The notes under the pieces: model-generated
What the model was told of the DNA's origin: nothing
The model's input: only the letters and a program-made list of their open reading frames with translations
Databases searched by the model: none
From: JBBSEX01 sp038239345
GTDB taxonomy: Bacteria; Acidobacteriota; Terriglobia; Bryobacterales; Bryobacteraceae
Length of the DNA stretch: 6,694 nucleotides
Direction: 5' to 3'
Assembly: GCA_038239345.1 (NCBI GenBank)
Contig: JBBSEX010000102.1
Span: forward strand, 1-6,694
Made by a program: the position numbers and the translations under genes
Part shown: piece by piece, positions 1-6,694 of the stretch
Position numbering within the stretch: position 1 is the stretch's first letter
Layout of the letters: each line of letters begins with the position of its first letter

Positions 1-1
1 G

Positions 2-1594
2 CAGGGTCAGTCCGGCGTGCAAAACTGTCCTGTCGAATGGTCCTACCGTTCCGGTAAGCACTACTCGGATCCGTTTAACCAGGTCGAACTTGACGTCATC
101 TTGAAGGGTCCCTCAAATGCGGAGCACCGCGTCCCGGCATTCTGGGCAGGAGACGATGTCTGGCGAATCAGATACGCTCCGCCAACGGCCGGGCAATACT
201 CCTACCGCACCGTTTGTAGCGATAAAGCCAACGCCGATTTGCACAACCGTACCGGCATTCTTTCAGTGGAGCCGTATGTCGGCAATAATCCGCTTTATCG
301 TCATGGGGCTTTGCGTGTTGCCGCTGACCGACGTCATCTCGAGCACGTCGACGGCACGCCATTTTTCTGGTTGGGCGACACCTGGTGGATGAGCTTGTGC
401 AAGCGACTCCCGTGGCCTGACGGATTTCAAACGCTGGCCAGTGATCGTGTGCGCAAGGGCTTTACCGTAGTCCAGATCGTGGCCGGTCTCTACCCTGACA
501 TGGAGCCGTTCGACGAGCGAGGAGCCAACGAAGCCGGCTACCCATGGCAGCGCGACTACTCGAGCATCAATCCCGCTTACTTCGACGCGGCGGATGCGCG
601 CATCGCGTATCTAGCCGACCATGGCTTGGCCCCTTGTATTGTGGGTGCTTGGGGCTATTTCCTGCCCCGTATGGGTCTCGCCAAAATGAAGCAGCACTGG
701 CGCTACCTGATTGCACGATGGGGCGCCTACCCGACGGTTTGGTGTTTGGCCGGGGAAGGCACGATGCCCTACTATCTTTCGAAGACGAAGGAACAGGACG
801 CCCAGACGCAAAAGCAGGGCTGGACCGAAATCGCTCGTTATGTCAGAGCTAACGATCCAATGCGTCGCCCGATCACCATCCATCCGTCACGCAGCGCGCG
901 GGAAACCGTGGAGGATCCGTCGGTCCTGGACATCGACATGCTGCAAACCGGGCATGACGATCGCAAGAGCGTACCAAACACGATTGAGACCATCAAGCGT
1001 TCTCTCGCTGCCGATCCTAAGATGCCAGTGCTCGTGGGCGAAGTCTGCTACGAAGGTATTCAGGAGGCCAGCCGCGAGGAAGTGCAGCGCTTTATGTTCT
1101 GGTCCAGCATTCTCAGCGGCGCGGGAGGCCATACCTACGGCGCCAACGGCATTTGGCAAGTGAACAGCCGGGAACACCCGTACGGCCTATCGCCGCATGG
1201 TCATGCTTGGGGTGGTCCCGCTTGGGAACAGGCCTCTCAGTTGCCCGGCTCCGCTCAGGTGGGTCTCGGCAAAGCGCTCTTGACGCGTTACTCCTGGTGG
1301 CGGCTCGAGAGCCGGCCAGAACTGGTGGAGCCTCGCTGGAGCGCTCAAGATTATTGGCGTCCGTTTGCCGCTTACATCCCCGGAGAGGCGGTCGTTGCAT
1401 ACTCTCCGACGGCCTGGAAGGCGCTGACTTTCCATAGTCTCGAGCCCGGCAAACACCGCGCGTTCCTATTCAATCCGAGCGATGGGACTGAAGTGTCCTG
1501 GGGCAATATTCAGCCCGACGAAACTGGCACATGGAAAGCGCCCGAGTTTCCAATCATTCGGGATTGGGTGGTCGTGCTGGACCGGAAAAGCTGA
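2..1594 (+). CDS. DUF5060/DUF4038 glycoside hydrolase, GH140 (apiosidase)-like, 5' end possibly cut
   Basis: Probable extracytoplasmic glycoside hydrolase acting on plant-type polysaccharide. Numbering from the GTG at 17 (525 residues), residues about 5-90 form a beta-rich DUF5060 N-terminal domain (VEWSYRSGKHYSDPF, VPAFWAGDDVWRIRYAPP, AGQYSYRTVCSD). Residues about 95-425 form the DUF4038 apiosidase-like TIM barrel (DGTPFFWLGDTWW, KGFTVVQIVAGLYPD). Candidate catalytic acids are E247 in LAGEG and E342 in LVGEVCYEG. Residues about 435-525 look like the small C-terminal collagen-binding-like beta domain usual in this family (AFLFNPSDGTE, RDWVVVLD). GH140 includes a characterised apiosidase acting on rhamnogalacturonan II, but DUF4038 is broad, so the substrate here is not fixed. 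The frame has no stop back to base 2. A GTG at 17 with a weak AGGG at 3-6 is a possible start, but it gives no signal peptide, so the true start probably lies further left. The next gene follows after 59 bases. Confidence 0.87.
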   Translation, partial: QGQSGVQNCPVEWSYRSGKHYSDPFNQVELDVILKGPSNAEHRVPAFWAGDDVWRIRYAPPTAGQYSYRTVCSDKANADLHNRTGILSVEPYVGNNPLYRHGALRVAADRRHLEHVDGTPFFWLGDTWWMSLCKRLPWPDGFQTLASDRVRKGFTVVQIVAGLYPDMEPFDERGANEAGYPWQRDYSSINPAYFDAADARIAYLADHGLAPCIVGAWGYFLPRMGLAKMKQHWRYLIARWGAYPTVWCLAGEGTMPYYLSKTKEQDAQTQKQGWTEIARYVRANDPMRRPITIHPSRSARETVEDPSVLDIDMLQTGHDDRKSVPNTIETIKRSLAADPKMPVLVGEVCYEGIQEASREEVQRFMFWSSILSGAGGHTYGANGIWQVNSREHPYGLSPHGHAWGGPAWEQASQLPGSAQVGLGKALLTRYSWWRLESRPELVEPRWSAQDYWRPFAAYIPGEAVVAYSPTAWKALTFHSLEPGKHRAFLFNPSDGTEVSWGNIQPDETGTWKAPEFPIIRDWVVVLDRKS

Positions 1595-1653
1595 TGAATG
1601 AGGGGGTCTCGCGCGAAATCAAATCGTTATACTGGCAGTAGGCGCACCTGAAA

Positions 1654-4119
1654 GTGAAGTTATCTCTACTTCTCGCAATCGTTCTCATAAGCACCTCCGA
1701 CGTATCTTGGGCGCAAACATCCGGTCAGGTCCAGTTTTTCGAATCTAAGGTTAGGCCTGTTCTGGTGAATCGCTGTGCACCGTGCCATGGAGACAAGGTG
1801 CAGATGGGCGGCATCCGGCTTACTTCCCATGACGCCATTCACGTGTCCGGAGTGGTGAACCCCGGCGATGCAAATTCGAGCCGACTGATCCAGGCCGTCC
1901 GGTATAACGGCAAAATCAAAATGCCGCCCACGGGAAAACTGCCGGATGCGGAGATAGATGCTCTTGTAAAGTGGGTAACGGACGGGGCGGGTTGGCCCGA
2001 ATCATCTCTCTCCAATAAGGTCGCTCAGCCCGCCGGATTTTGGGCTTTCCAACCGGTCAGAAAGCCGAACGTGCCGAGCGTGACGCATCCAACCTGGGCT
2101 CGCACCGATATCGATCGCTTTATCCTGTCAAAACTTGAAGAGAAGAAACTGGCGCCGGTTCGGGACGCGAACAAATACGCCCTGCTTCGTCGTGCGACGC
2201 TCGACTTGACCGGACTGCTGCCTACGCCTTCTGAAATTGAGGCGTTCGTCAACGACGCATCGCCGCAGGCCTTTGAGCATGTGGTGGATCGGTTGTTAGC
2301 ATCGCCTGCCTTTGGGGCTCGCTGGGGTCGACACTGGTTGGACGTCACCTATTACGCGGATACGACCGGAGTCGGCCGGCGAATCCCTTTGCCCGAAGCG
2401 TGGCGTTACCGGGACTACGTGATCAAGGCTTTCAATGATGACAAGCCGTACGATGAATTTGTTCGTGAGCAGATCGCCGGACCGGAAGGGCACGAAAAGA
2501 AGAAAGGCGCCCACAAGGTCGACGGCGATGAGATAGCGGCCACTGGGTTCCTAGTACTCGGTCCGTGGGCTTGGTTTTCTTACGACAAAGCGCAGTTAAG
2601 AATGGATGTAGCTGACCTTCAGGTGGACTTGATAGGACGGGCGTTCCTGGGCCTGACGGTCGGCTGCGCTCGGTGCCATGATCACAAATTCGATCCAATT
2701 CCAAACAAAGATTATTACGGCCTGGTCGGCATTTTCCTAAGCACGAAAACTCTGGACCGCCAAGAGGGCGGCATCAACAAGGTCCGATTGCCGGAGACCA
2801 CCGAGATGGTCAAACGTTACGCTGATGATCTCGACAAATGGGACAAGCGGGTTAACGAGGTTGAAGCGGCCGACAAGGTCAATGCCAAAGAGCAGGCGGA
2901 AGTCAAAAAACTGATCGAGGAACTAAAGTCGAAGCCGAAGAGCGAGGAAACAGCTACAGAGCTCAAGTCCCAGGAGACGCAGCTCGCCACTCTAAGGAAG
3001 AAGACCGGTAGCGCCGGTGACCGTCAGATTTTGCCGTTTACCCGCTATATGAGGCCGAAACTGCCGGAAGTCTACGCAGCGGAGGATATGCCATTTCCAG
3101 AGGATGCTCGCATCGCGGTTCGCGGTGATGCTCACCAACTGGGCGAGTTCACGCCACGTCGGTTTCTGACGGCTGCCATGAACGGGCCCCCTCCGGAAAT
3201 CCCGCCCGATTCAAGTGGTCGCAAAGAATTGGCCGACTGGATCGCCAACGAAAAGAACCCGCTGACCGCGCGAGTTTACGTCAATCGCCTGTGGCACCAT
3301 CTGTTCGGGGATGGAATAGTTGCCACCACCGACAACTTCGGATCCAGAGGGGAGCTGCCGACGCATCCGGAATTGCTTGATTTCCTGGCAACACGGCTGG
3401 TCGAAAACGGTTGGTCTACGAAAAAAACAATCCGCGAGATCGTCCTCAGTCACGTCTATCAAATTTCAAGCGTGCAGGATGAGAAGGCCAACGAGGTTGA
3501 TGCCGACAACAGGCTGCTCTGGCGCGCAAACCGCCGGCGCATGGAGGTGGAGGCGATTCGTGACACCATTCTGCAAGCGAGCGGACACCTTGATCCAGGC
3601 CAGGGCGGCCCTTCACTGCCTTTAACAGCTCAGAATGTTCATACCATTGCGCCCTTCTTTCTCGAAGATGACTCGGTCATCGAGGACAGCGTGAAATTTC
3701 GCCGTACGGTCTACCAGCCGATTATGCGCAATAGCCAAATGGAAGGGATCGACGTTCTCAACCTGTTCGATTTTAAAGATCCCGACCAAGTGGTGGGGAC
3801 GCGAACGCCTACGACCGTTCCGACCCAGACACTCTACTTAATGAATTCGCCATTCATAAAAGAGGAGAGTCATCGGTTAGCCGATCGGCTTCTAAAAGAC
3901 GCCGGCATGGACGATGCGGGCCGCGTCTCAAGAATGATAATGACCACGCTGAATCGTCCCGCGACGGAGCGAGATTTTCAGCAGGCGCGGCAGTTTATAT
4001 CCGATTTCGGAGCCGGCCTGCAAAAAATGGAGCATGCGCCTAGCGATACGGTGACTGAAGCTTGGGCCCGTTACTGCCAGGCGATATTTGTGTCAAGCGA
4101 GTTTCTTTACAGGAGATAA
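1654..4119 (+). CDS. PSCyt1-PSCyt2-PSD1 protein (DUF1549/DUF1553), exported, cytochrome-like
   Basis: Exported protein of 821 residues from the Planctomycete-type cytochrome family; its biochemical role is not established. Residues 1-20 are a Sec signal peptide (cleavage likely after VSWA). PSCyt1 spans about 28-115 with heme-binding motif CAPCH at 41-45 and a possible Met ligand at 90 (KMPPTGKLPD). PSCyt2/DUF1549 spans about 150-362 (DIDRFILSKLEEKKLAP, WGRHWLDV, YRDYVIKAFNDDKPYDEF) and holds a second CxxCH, CARCHDHKFDP, at 338-348. A charged, probably coiled-coil linker covers about 385-452. PSD1/DUF1553 spans about 523-790 (ELADWI, RVYVNRLWHHLFG, ANRRRMEVEAIRD, VPTQTLYLMNSPF). The length suits the compact form of the family. 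GTG 1654 is chosen because it gives the signal peptide and an in-frame TAG sits at 1639; no clear Shine-Dalgarno precedes it. It is the usual partner of the DUF1501 gene that follows. Confidence 0.95.
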   Translation: MKLSLLLAIVLISTSDVSWAQTSGQVQFFESKVRPVLVNRCAPCHGDKVQMGGIRLTSHDAIHVSGVVNPGDANSSRLIQAVRYNGKIKMPPTGKLPDAEIDALVKWVTDGAGWPESSLSNKVAQPAGFWAFQPVRKPNVPSVTHPTWARTDIDRFILSKLEEKKLAPVRDANKYALLRRATLDLTGLLPTPSEIEAFVNDASPQAFEHVVDRLLASPAFGARWGRHWLDVTYYADTTGVGRRIPLPEAWRYRDYVIKAFNDDKPYDEFVREQIAGPEGHEKKKGAHKVDGDEIAATGFLVLGPWAWFSYDKAQLRMDVADLQVDLIGRAFLGLTVGCARCHDHKFDPIPNKDYYGLVGIFLSTKTLDRQEGGINKVRLPETTEMVKRYADDLDKWDKRVNEVEAADKVNAKEQAEVKKLIEELKSKPKSEETATELKSQETQLATLRKKTGSAGDRQILPFTRYMRPKLPEVYAAEDMPFPEDARIAVRGDAHQLGEFTPRRFLTAAMNGPPPEIPPDSSGRKELADWIANEKNPLTARVYVNRLWHHLFGDGIVATTDNFGSRGELPTHPELLDFLATRLVENGWSTKKTIREIVLSHVYQISSVQDEKANEVDADNRLLWRANRRRMEVEAIRDTILQASGHLDPGQGGPSLPLTAQNVHTIAPFFLEDDSVIEDSVKFRRTVYQPIMRNSQMEGIDVLNLFDFKDPDQVVGTRTPTTVPTQTLYLMNSPFIKEESHRLADRLLKDAGMDDAGRVSRMIMTTLNRPATERDFQQARQFISDFGAGLQKMEHAPSDTVTEAWARYCQAIFVSSEFLYRR
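4111..4115 (+). promoter_or_regulatory. Shine-Dalgarno site for the DUF1501 gene, inside the end of the PSCyt/PSD1 gene
   Basis: AGGAG lies 9 bases before the ATG at 4125 and is made of the last two sense codons (AGG AGA) of the upstream gene. It is the only strong ribosome binding site seen at a gene start in the window. It decides the start of the DUF1501 gene in favour of 4125 over the in-frame ATG at 4062. It also suggests translational coupling between the two genes. Confidence 0.75.
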
Positions 4120-4124
4120 AAGTT

Positions 4125-5573
4125 ATGCTTGTTCCGCCGGACTCATGCGCTAGCAATCGCCGCGGGTTTCTTCGCAACTTGGGGAGCGGCTTCGGCTCAA
4201 TTGCATTTGCCGCAATGGCCGCGGAACAGTCGGCAAAGGCGAGTTCTCTTGATAATCCGTTGGCGCCCAAGCAGCCGCATTTCCCACCAAAGGCGAAGCG
4301 CGTCATCCTGCTATGGATGCAGGGTGGCCCTTCGCAAGCTGATCTTTTCGACTACAAGCCGCGGCTAAAAATCGAAGCAGGAAATAAGATTCCTTTTCAA
4401 GTCAATGCTGCCACCGAGCGCTTCGACAAAACCGCCCGGCTGATGCCGGCGATCTCCGGATTTAAGCAGGTTGGCCAGAACGGAATGTGGATGTCGGACC
4501 TGATGCCGAACCTGGGCGGAAAAGTGGATGAACTGTGCTTTCTCCGCGCAATGCAGACCGATAGCCCTGCGCATCCTGGCGCCATCCGAATCTTTCAGAC
4601 GGGCTCGCTGCAATTCGTCCGTCCATCTATGGGGTCGTGGGTAGTCTACGGGCTTGGCACCGAGAATCAAAACTTGCCGGGATTCGTGGTCATCAGCCCG
4701 ATGCTGTATGGTGACGATGGAAGCCCGCTTCACTATTCCAACGTCTTCCTCCCCGCAATTTATCAGGGAACCCGGCTCGGTAACGCCAGCACGCCGGTTA
4801 AGGATTCGAAAATCGGCTACCTGGGTGATGCGAGTCTGCCTTCTTCTCTTCAGCGGCAGCACCTTGATTTGATTCAGGCGCGCAACCGAATGGACCAGGA
4901 GGCGATGGGCGAGGACCGCAATATCGAAGGTTTGATTCAATCCTACGAGCTCGCCTTTCGCATGCAAACGCAAGCTCCCGAGGTCTTCGACCTTAAAAAG
5001 GAATCGCAGGCCACGCTGGATCTTTATGGCATCGGAGACGACGCCACCGACAACTTCGGAAGGAAATGTTTGATGGCCAGGCGTCTGGCCGAGGCGGGCG
5101 TTCGATATATCCAGGTGACTGACAATGGGTGGGATCATCATACCAAGATCAGTTCCCTGCTGCGTAAGAGCGCAAAGGGCATCGACAAGCCCTTAACAGG
5201 TCTGCTGACGGACCTGAAATCGCGGGGTTTGCTCGAAGACACGCTTGTAATCTGGACAGGCGAATTTGGCCGTACTCCGTATGATCAGCAGGTATCGTCC
5301 ACGGCGTCGGCTGACGACGCTGGGCGGGATCACAACCCTTACTCCTGGACGATGTTCATGGCTGGCGCTGGAATCAAGCAAGGGATGGTGCTCGGCGAAA
5401 CGGATGAGTACGCTTGGAAGGCTGTCGACGGCAAAGTGCACGTTCACGATCTGCATGCGACCATCCTGCACTTGCTCGGACTCGATCACACGAAACTCAC
5501 GTATCGGTACAGCGGCCGCGATTTCCGGCTGACAGACGTGTATGGGCGTGTCGTGAAAGAGATTTTAGCCTAG
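4125..5573 (+). CDS. DUF1501 protein with twin-arginine signal
   Basis: A 482-residue DUF1501 protein, a family related to the sulfatase/alkaline phosphatase fold and often encoded beside PSCyt/PSD1 genes; no enzymatic activity is established. The N-terminus carries a twin-arginine export motif (NRRGFLRNLG, R12-R13) followed by a hydrophobic stretch to about residue 32, so the folded protein is probably moved across the inner membrane by Tat. Family landmarks appear in order: ILLWMQGGPSQADLFDYKP (61-79), the HPGA/FQTGS region (150-161), RPSMGSWVVYGLGTENQNLP (166-185), GVRYIQVTDNGWDHH (325-339), GEFGRTP (379-385), GRDHNPYSWTMFMAG (400-414) and HDLHATILHLLGLDH (441-455). The Asp/His/Glu-rich motifs at 334-339, 380 and 401-403 are candidate metal ligands by analogy with the fold. 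An in-frame ATG at 4062 would add 21 residues before the Tat motif and overlap the upstream gene; ATG 4125 has the AGGAG and is preferred. The stop is followed after 6 bases by the esterase gene. Confidence 0.95.
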   Translation: MLVPPDSCASNRRGFLRNLGSGFGSIAFAAMAAEQSAKASSLDNPLAPKQPHFPPKAKRVILLWMQGGPSQADLFDYKPRLKIEAGNKIPFQVNAATERFDKTARLMPAISGFKQVGQNGMWMSDLMPNLGGKVDELCFLRAMQTDSPAHPGAIRIFQTGSLQFVRPSMGSWVVYGLGTENQNLPGFVVISPMLYGDDGSPLHYSNVFLPAIYQGTRLGNASTPVKDSKIGYLGDASLPSSLQRQHLDLIQARNRMDQEAMGEDRNIEGLIQSYELAFRMQTQAPEVFDLKKESQATLDLYGIGDDATDNFGRKCLMARRLAEAGVRYIQVTDNGWDHHTKISSLLRKSAKGIDKPLTGLLTDLKSRGLLEDTLVIWTGEFGRTPYDQQVSSTASADDAGRDHNPYSWTMFMAGAGIKQGMVLGETDEYAWKAVDGKVHVHDLHATILHLLGLDHTKLTYRYSGRDFRLTDVYGRVVKEILA

Positions 5574-5579
5574 CCCCAA

Positions 5580-6422
5580 GTGAAAACATTGCGGCTAAGC
5601 ATCAACGCTCTCTTGCTGCCGGCTCTGCTTGCGGGCGGCATCGAAACTAGGAACGATATCCAGTTCTCGAAGGTGGCCGGGGAAACCCTGCTAATGGATG
5701 CCCATATTCCGGACGGCAAAGGGCCGTTCGCCGCGGTGATTCTCGTGCACGGCGGCGGCTGGTCAAACGGCAGCAAACAGGCCAACTTTATAAAGCCGCT
5801 CTTTCCGGTGCTGGACAGCAGCGGCTTGGCTTGGTTCAGTATAGACTACCGCCTTTCTCCCAAGCATCAGCACCCGGCGGCTGCCGAGGATGTGGAACAG
5901 GCGATCAGATATGTGAAGACCCACGCGCGTGAGTTCCGCGTTGATCCGAACCGCCTCGCTCTTATGGGAGAATCCGCTGGTGGACATCTGATCGCACTGG
6001 TAGCCACGCATCATCAGCCCGATACCGGGGTGGCCGCAGTGGTTGATTTTTATGGAGCTTTCGATTTGGAAGCGATGATTGCTGCCAAGAAGCAGGTCTC
6101 GAAGGGATTCAGTGACTTTCTGGGTGTTTCGGATTTAAGCGATAAGTCTCGCGCGATAATGCGGGAAGCATCCGCGGCAACCTATGTCAGGCCGGGCTTG
6201 CCCCCTTTCCTGCTTATTCATGGCACAGCCGACGAGGCTGTTCCCTACGAACAATCGGTCAACTTCTGTGCGCAGCTAAAGTCGGCAGGAGATCGTTGTG
6301 ATCTGTACACCGTTCCGGATGGTATTCACGGCGTAATTAATTGGGAGAAGAACCAATCGCAACACGCTTACAAGGCGGTCGTTGTGAACTGGCTTCGAAC
6401 CACACTCAAGGTCCAGCAGTAG
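5580..6422 (+). CDS. alpha/beta hydrolase, acetyl-xylan/feruloyl esterase-like (BD-FAE type)
   Basis: A 280-residue serine esterase with the alpha/beta hydrolase fold, probably exported. Residues 1-20 (positive MKTLR, then a Leu/Ala-rich stretch) look like a Sec signal peptide, though no clean AxA cleavage site is seen. The oxyanion-hole motif HGGGW is at 57-61 and DYRLSP at 89-94. The nucleophile elbow GESAGG is at 130-135 with Ser132, the acid is Asp218 in HGTADEAVP, and the base is His250 in DGIHG, so the triad is complete. This pattern fits the hormone-sensitive-lipase-like BD-FAE group, which includes enzymes removing acetyl or feruloyl groups from plant hemicellulose. A small-molecule carboxylesterase or a peptidase-like S9 role is less likely but not excluded. 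GTG 5580 is chosen because an in-frame TAG (the stop of the previous gene) lies three codons upstream. No Shine-Dalgarno is visible, which suggests coupling to the preceding gene. Confidence 0.92.
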   Translation: MKTLRLSINALLLPALLAGGIETRNDIQFSKVAGETLLMDAHIPDGKGPFAAVILVHGGGWSNGSKQANFIKPLFPVLDSSGLAWFSIDYRLSPKHQHPAAAEDVEQAIRYVKTHAREFRVDPNRLALMGESAGGHLIALVATHHQPDTGVAAVVDFYGAFDLEAMIAAKKQVSKGFSDFLGVSDLSDKSRAIMREASAATYVRPGLPPFLLIHGTADEAVPYEQSVNFCAQLKSAGDRCDLYTVPDGIHGVINWEKNQSQHAYKAVVVNWLRTTLKVQQ

Positions 6423-6465
6423 TCGGAGAGCCAGGTAACAGAATGGAATGAATCCGAGCCCGACT

Positions 6466-6694
6466 CTACTTCAAAAACAGCAGCGTTAGTCTCTCATCGC
6501 AGAAATCGTACGCCGCGAGCCTTTTCTGCTGCCGCTCGCCTTCCATCACATCGGATAATGTGGCAGCCGGAACCCACACCGTTGCGGAATATTCGCGGGG
6601 ATCGCACACCAGCGCGTTTGCAATGTTGGCGCCGCTCGGACCTTAACCTCTCCGGTAATTTTCTCCGACAGTTTGGGCAGACCTCTTGAAATTA
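6466..6694 (-). pseudogene. C-terminal end of an unrecognised gene, apparently frameshifted, running off the right edge
   Basis: Reading the - strand, a frame open from 6642 down to a TAG at 6466-6468 encodes about 58 residues (start GPSGANIANALVCDPREY, including ATVWVPAATLSDVMEGE, ending DERLTLLFLK). It has the look of a real protein terminus. Upstream, this frame meets a TAA at 6643-6645. A neighbouring frame is open from the right edge across that point and gives ISRGLPKLSEKITGEVKV. Joining the two needs one extra base near 6635-6648. Either the gene is broken, or the sequence has a one-base error, which would be plausible if this edge is an assembly end. I do not recognise the family. It converges on the esterase gene with a 43-base gap. 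Confidence is that this is coding-derived sequence, not that it is truly a pseudogene. Confidence 0.5.

Noticed and set aside
711..1163. 150-residue + strand open frame inside the glycoside hydrolase gene
   Set aside because: Arg/Ala/Pro-rich out-of-frame translation with no motif, fully inside a gene with clear domains.
1628..1633. TATACT as a possible -10 box in the 59-base gap before the PSCyt/PSD1 gene
   Set aside because: It matches five of six consensus bases and is well placed, but no -35-like hexamer lies 16-18 bases upstream and there is no extended -10 TG. One hexamer alone is weak evidence.
4062..4124. Upstream ATG at 4062 as the start of the DUF1501 gene
   Set aside because: It would overlap the end of the PSCyt/PSD1 gene by 58 bases, place 32 residues before the Tat arginines, and ignore the well-spaced AGGAG before ATG 4125.
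4129..4368. Alternative + frame beginning MFRRTHALAIAAGFFATWG, which resembles a signal peptide
   Set aside because: It is the +1 frame reading of the Tat signal region of DUF1501, starts at TTG, has no suitably spaced ribosome binding site of its own, and turns into non-protein-like sequence after about 30 residues.
4365..5141. 258-residue open frame on the - strand
   Set aside because: It lies entirely antisense to the well-supported DUF1501 gene, has no recognisable motifs, and long antisense frames are common in this base composition.
6421..6465. Inverted repeat AGTCGG (6421-6426) / CCGACT (6460-6465) between the convergent genes, considered as a terminator
   Set aside because: The 6-base-pair stem has a 33-base loop and no T-run on either strand, so it does not support a rho-independent terminator.

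Overview
The window holds four complete or near-complete genes on the + strand and the end of a fifth gene on the - strand. It looks like soil-type, polysaccharide-degrading bacterial chromosome. The two middle genes encode a PSCyt1-PSCyt2-PSD1 protein (heme-binding-like domains plus DUF1549/DUF1553) and a DUF1501 protein with a twin-arginine signal. These families are expanded mainly in Planctomycetota, Verrucomicrobiota and the Solibacter/Bryobacter branch of Acidobacteriota. The wording of the glycoside hydrolase and the DUF1501 protein most resembles Solibacter-like Acidobacteriota. That placement is from memory of the families, not from a search.

Layout: (1) positions 2-1594, a DUF5060 + DUF4038 (GH140-like) glycoside hydrolase whose frame stays open to the left edge, so its N-terminus may be cut off; (2) 1654-4119, an exported PSCyt/PSD1 protein with two CxxCH motifs; (3) 4125-5573, a Tat-exported DUF1501 protein whose ribosome binding site lies inside the end of gene 2; (4) 5580-6422, an alpha/beta hydrolase of the acetyl-xylan/feruloyl esterase type with a full catalytic triad, starting 6 bases after gene 3; (5) a convergent, unrecognised - strand reading frame ending at 6466, which appears to carry a one-base frameshift near 6640.

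Genes 2-4 are packed tightly enough to be one transcript, with gene 1 only 59 bases upstream. The likely theme is extracytoplasmic breakdown of plant-type polysaccharide: a glycosidase removes sugars, an esterase removes acyl groups, and the PSCyt/PSD1-DUF1501 pair, whose biochemical role is not established, may add a redox or surface function. I saw no transposon, CRISPR array, tRNA, rRNA or defence genes. The pair of PSCyt/PSD1 and DUF1501 genes is a known arrangement. What is less ordinary is its close linkage to a glycosidase and an esterase.
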